Positions 42,778 through 44,639 of a stretch of 44,639 nt of DNA are shown here, piece by piece (the first letter of the stretch is position 1; each line of letters begins with the position of its first letter). A program made the translations under genes and the position numbers. Under the pieces are notes generated by a model, which was given only the letters and a program-made list of their open reading frames with translations, did not search any database and was not told the origin of the DNA. Source of the DNA: a virus. The stretch is taken from positions 1-44,639 of IMG/VR virus record IMGVR_UViG_3300010354_000160; one strand, 5' to 3'.

Positions 42778-43052
42778 GCTTTTTTTAATTTTCTAAAATG
42801 TGTACGTTCTCTATGACAATTTGAACATACTATTTCACATTTAGCTATTTCTTCGTCTATTAATTTTTTGCTGAGCGTTGGAACAATTTCCATTACATTT
42901 TTATGCTTTTTTCCACGAACGTGATCGAAATCCATAACATAATATGGAAAATAGTTTCCACAATCAGCACAAGGGGAATTTTCTTTTAATTCTCGAAGAT
43001 ATTTATACAATTGTGCTTTTTGTTTAGCTTTTGAAGTTTTTTCCGACTTCAT
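42771..43052 (-). CDS. HNH endonuclease-like protein (93 aa)
   Basis: CADCG at residues 28-32, then FDHVRGKK (His-containing catalytic motif), and CEIVCSNCHRERTH: two CxxC zinc pairs and the HNH metal site are all recognisable. Small free-standing HNH proteins occur in many phages as homing or packaging-associated nucleases. ATG 43052 lies 8 nt after TATAAT and no ribosome site is seen, so the transcript may be leaderless. Confidence 0.8.
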   Translation of the reverse strand: MKSEKTSKAKQKAQLYKYLRELKENSPCADCGNYFPYYVMDFDHVRGKKHKNVMEIVPTLSKKLIDEEIAKCEIVCSNCHRERTHFRKLKKAS

Positions 43053-43060
43053 ATGAATAT

Positions 43061-43066
43061 ATTATA
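43061..43066 (-). promoter_or_regulatory. -10 box, near-leaderless type, for HNH gene
   Basis: Minus strand TATAAT, 8 nt (ATATTCAT), then ATG. The -10-to-ATG segment is almost identical to that before the protease gene (ATACTCAT). Confidence 0.45.
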
Positions 43067-43075
43067 TATTATTTT

Positions 43076-44002
43076 TTATTCCCTATGCCACAATTCTTTC
43101 CAATAAGTGTATTTTTTATATATATCAACATCATCTATTAGTATATCTTCTGGCGGTGGCCATTCGGGATTATCGGTATCTCGTTCTGCAACATTAAAGT
43201 TATCAGATAGTTCATTTTGATCTTTATACCTACTCCATATTCCTGTAAAAAGTCTTTCATCTTCTGAGTAGCCTCCAGAAACTGAATGAGCAGATACAAA
43301 CATATCTACAATAGCTAAGTCTCCCTTTTCCCACCTAAGTTCAAAAATATCTTCTAAATCTGCGATGTCATAAGTTGAATTTTTAATCCCAAATAGGTCC
43401 TTGACCTTAGTGACTATTTCATAAAAATATTCTTTTTCTTGTCTTGTTGGAGTTCTTCCATCAAACAAAACTAAATCCACTGAGTTTAGAGCCCTAACCG
43501 TATATTCGTCCGTTGCGAAATGTTTTGAGACATACAAGCAATCTCCCCCTATGAAGTTTGTAAAACATTTTTTTGAAAATTCTTTTTCTTCTTCAGTTAA
43601 TTGATTATATGCTTTTCGTAAATCATAAAAAAACGTTCTTCCAGCCATGTAATTTTTTAAATTCAACTTGTGCATATTCCATACGCCTATGCAAATTGGG
43701 TTTATATATTGTGGGTGATCTACGTGCCACTGAAGCATTATCTGATCTTCTGTACGGCCCATCTTTGTCAAAGCCTTATGGTTTTCTCTGTATGTCATTC
43801 CTGGGATGTCTCGAACTAATTGTGGATAAAGTCCAAAATACTTATTTATTATAACGGAAACTTGGCCTTGCTCATTTTCTGATAAATTAGCTTTACTAAA
43901 AACTATTACGCCTTTTTTCAAAAAATCATCCATATAAATGGATATGTCTTTTTCAAAATTATCTATGCCAGGAAATTCTTTTTTTTCTATTATAGTAGTC
44001 AT
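43076..44002 (-). CDS. TauD/TfdA-like 2OG dioxygenase (308 aa)
   Basis: A different branch of the 2OG/Fe(II) superfamily: ligands His93-x-Asp95 (QWHVDH) and His239 (SAHSVS), with Arg250 or Arg258 for 2-oxoglutarate. Long spacing between the HxD and distal His (about 146 residues) is typical of TauD-type enzymes, which act on small molecules such as taurine or on amino acid derivatives in known cases. The start at ATG 44002 (MTTIIEKK) overlaps the stop of a small upstream frame by ATGA; the longer start at 44026 is inside that frame. Substrate unknown. Confidence 0.8.
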   Translation of the reverse strand: MTTIIEKKEFPGIDNFEKDISIYMDDFLKKGVIVFSKANLSENEQGQVSVIINKYFGLYPQLVRDIPGMTYRENHKALTKMGRTEDQIMLQWHVDHPQYINPICIGVWNMHKLNLKNYMAGRTFFYDLRKAYNQLTEEEKEFSKKCFTNFIGGDCLYVSKHFATDEYTVRALNSVDLVLFDGRTPTRQEKEYFYEIVTKVKDLFGIKNSTYDIADLEDIFELRWEKGDLAIVDMFVSAHSVSGGYSEDERLFTGIWSRYKDQNELSDNFNVAERDTDNPEWPPPEDILIDDVDIYKKYTYWKELWHRE

Positions 44003-44070
44003 TTTAAATCTCTTCTCATCCCCCATGGTTCTCTTAGTTTTATAGATTCTTCAATTCTTTTATTATACAT
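43999..44070 (-). CDS. Possible 23-aa leader peptide of the TauD gene
   Basis: Frame MYNKRIEESIKLREPWGMRR plus three residues, whose TGA overlaps the dioxygenase ATG. The overlap style and tidy amphipathic sequence suggest it is translated and couples to the dioxygenase. Ribosome site is weak; it may be no more than a start-region artefact. Confidence 0.35.
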   Translation of the reverse strand: MYNKRIEESIKLREPWGMRRDLK

Positions 44071-44090
44071 AAATTTGTTCTTAATAAGTG

Positions 44091-44130
44091 AAAAAAGTGC
44101 GGCGGCGGAAGTGAACCGAAAATTAGAAGA
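44091..44130. repeat. Copy 2 of the GC-rich intergenic repeat element
   Basis: AAAAAAGTGCGGCGGCGGAA then GTG and CGAAAATTAGAAGA. Differs from copy 1 (41801-41838) by one extra CGG and a few bases in the middle. Confidence 0.8.
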
Positions 44131-44132
44131 CA

Positions 44133-44246
44133 TCAATACCCTTTATTTCTCCATTTATTATTATCAAATTCATTAAAGGATGCAAATAAGGAAGATCCTA
44201 TTAATATAATTCCTATAATGCATCCAATAAAGAAAGCTGTTTCCAT
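44133..44246 (-). CDS. Small membrane peptide (37 aa)
   Basis: METAFFIGCIIGIILIGSSL then a polar C-terminus ending WRNKGY. One strong transmembrane helix at residues 3-24. ATG lies 6 nt after TATAAT with no ribosome site (leaderless type). Sits directly before the repeat element. Function unknown. Confidence 0.55.
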   Translation of the reverse strand: METAFFIGCIIGIILIGSSLFASFNEFDNNKWRNKGY

Positions 44247-44252
44247 ATATAT

Positions 44253-44258
44253 ATTATA
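44253..44258 (-). promoter_or_regulatory. -10 box, leaderless type
   Basis: Minus strand TATAAT, 6 nt (ATATAT), ATG 44246. Lies in an AT-repeat context, so it is weaker evidence than the others. Confidence 0.4.
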
Positions 44259-44305
44259 TATTATGTTTATAATTGATACCTGGGGATATTAGATTTTAGG
44301 AAAGC

Positions 44306-44354
44306 CCCCCTTTCCCCCCAAAAGAAAAAATTTTCAATGTAAGGGGAAAGAGGG
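44306..44354 (-). terminator. C/G-tract hairpin, possible terminator
   Basis: CCCTTTCCCC-type tract (44306-44317) can pair with GGGGAAAGAGGG (44343-44354), with one mismatch and a 25-nt A-rich loop. It follows the 40-aa zinc protein and precedes the membrane peptide on the minus strand. Type uncertain: no clean T-run. Confidence 0.4.
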
Positions 44355-44422
44355 AGATTTAGACACCTGGTACATATTGAGTTTCAGTGTAAGCCCCCAC
44401 AAACCAAGATATAGTGTAACAT

Positions 44423-44545
44423 TTAGTTTTCATCAAAGTCAATAGTCTTTATTTTTTTAACATGATCTGCACAAAGGTAATATTTATTCCAAAGCGAATC
44501 ATGCATAGTTGTATATGCATATTTGTCGCAAAATGAGCATGTCAT
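44423..44545 (-). CDS. Small zinc-finger-like protein (40 aa)
   Basis: MTCSFCDKYAYTTMHDSLWN then KYYLCADHVKKI: a CxxC pair and a C-x2-H pair spaced like a small treble-clef or zinc ribbon. Acidic end FDEN. ATG is 6 nt after a strong -10 and there is no ribosome site, so it should be translated from a leaderless transcript. Function unknown; may bind nucleic acid. Confidence 0.65.
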   Translation of the reverse strand: MTCSFCDKYAYTTMHDSLWNKYYLCADHVKKIKTIDFDEN

Positions 44546-44551
44546 GTCTTT

Positions 44552-44583
44552 ATTATACCACCGCCATATATTCTAGTCGACTA
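44552..44583 (-). promoter_or_regulatory. Leaderless promoter overlapped by TAGTCGACTA palindrome
   Basis: Minus strand: -35 TCGACT (44575-44580), exactly 17 bp, TGG TATAAT (-10 at 44552-44557), 6 nt, ATG 44545. The perfect palindrome TAGTCGACTA (44574-44583) covers the -35 box, as expected of an operator. Confidence 0.7.
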
Positions 44584-44591
44584 TAATTTAG

Positions 44592-44620
44592 ATCTATAAA
44601 AATGTTAATATAGATTTTTT
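44592..44620 (+). terminator. Weak AT stem-loop with T-run
   Basis: 7-bp stem ATCTATA / TATAGAT with a 10-nt loop followed by TTTTT on the plus strand. All-AT stem except two pairs; low confidence. Nothing else is seen in the last 50 bases. Confidence 0.25.
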
Positions 44621-44639
44621 ATGTATGATACACATATAC

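Noticed and set aside
43573-43854. 93-aa plus-strand ORF opposite the TauD-like gene
   Set aside because: Antisense shadow without ribosome site; the minus-strand gene has clear catalytic motifs.

Overview
The window is a segment of an AT-rich tailed double-stranded DNA phage (Caudoviricetes), most likely a siphovirus. It has a classical head-to-tail gene order read on the minus strand: portal, protease-scaffold, major capsid, connectors, tail terminator, major tail protein, frameshifted tail chaperone, a 2155-residue tape measure and the start of a distal tail gene. No integrase, repressor gene or terminase is visible. Several features suggest an actinobacterial host of low GC content: a B12-dependent ribonucleotide reductase, a Sec-exported transglycosylase, and many start codons lying 6-8 nt after an extended -10 box (leaderless transcripts, common in Actinobacteria). 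The host assignment is inference only.

Layout from low to high coordinates: 1-16014 tail and head genes (all minus); 16078-17799 a LamG-type adhesin-like protein; 17836-26204 a tightly overlapping operon with seven intact 2-oxoglutarate/Fe(II) oxygenase-like genes (six minus, one convergent plus), one degenerate copy, three members of a second paralogous family and a Cys-rich mini-protein; 26256-35810 nine tail-fibre or adhesin genes, ending in a fibronectin-III protein with a long FPP(F/H/Y) tetrapeptide tract; 35883-36113 a holin-like membrane protein; 36181-38280 class II ribonucleotide reductase; 38281-38498 a divergent regulatory region; 38499-40056 a plus-strand set (exported lytic transglycosylase plus five small proteins); 40152-44002 a second oxygenase cluster (four P4H-type and one TauD-type) with an HNH protein and small ORFs; 44003-44639 tiny leaderless genes and a promoter overlapping a palindrome.

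The most striking content is the set of 13 oxygenase-like genes, 12 with an intact HxD...H iron triad. The main oxygenase operon lies between the tail-fibre array and the LamG protein, directly downstream of a proline-tract fibre protein. My leading hypothesis is that these enzymes hydroxylate virion proteins, possibly the FPP tract; this is not shown by the sequence. Other solid observations are a canonical CCCAAAC -1 frameshift site in the tail chaperone, a recurring leaderless promoter architecture, a TAGTNNACTA palindrome in promoter regions, a duplicated GC-rich intergenic element, and a probable ATT-initiated small gene.
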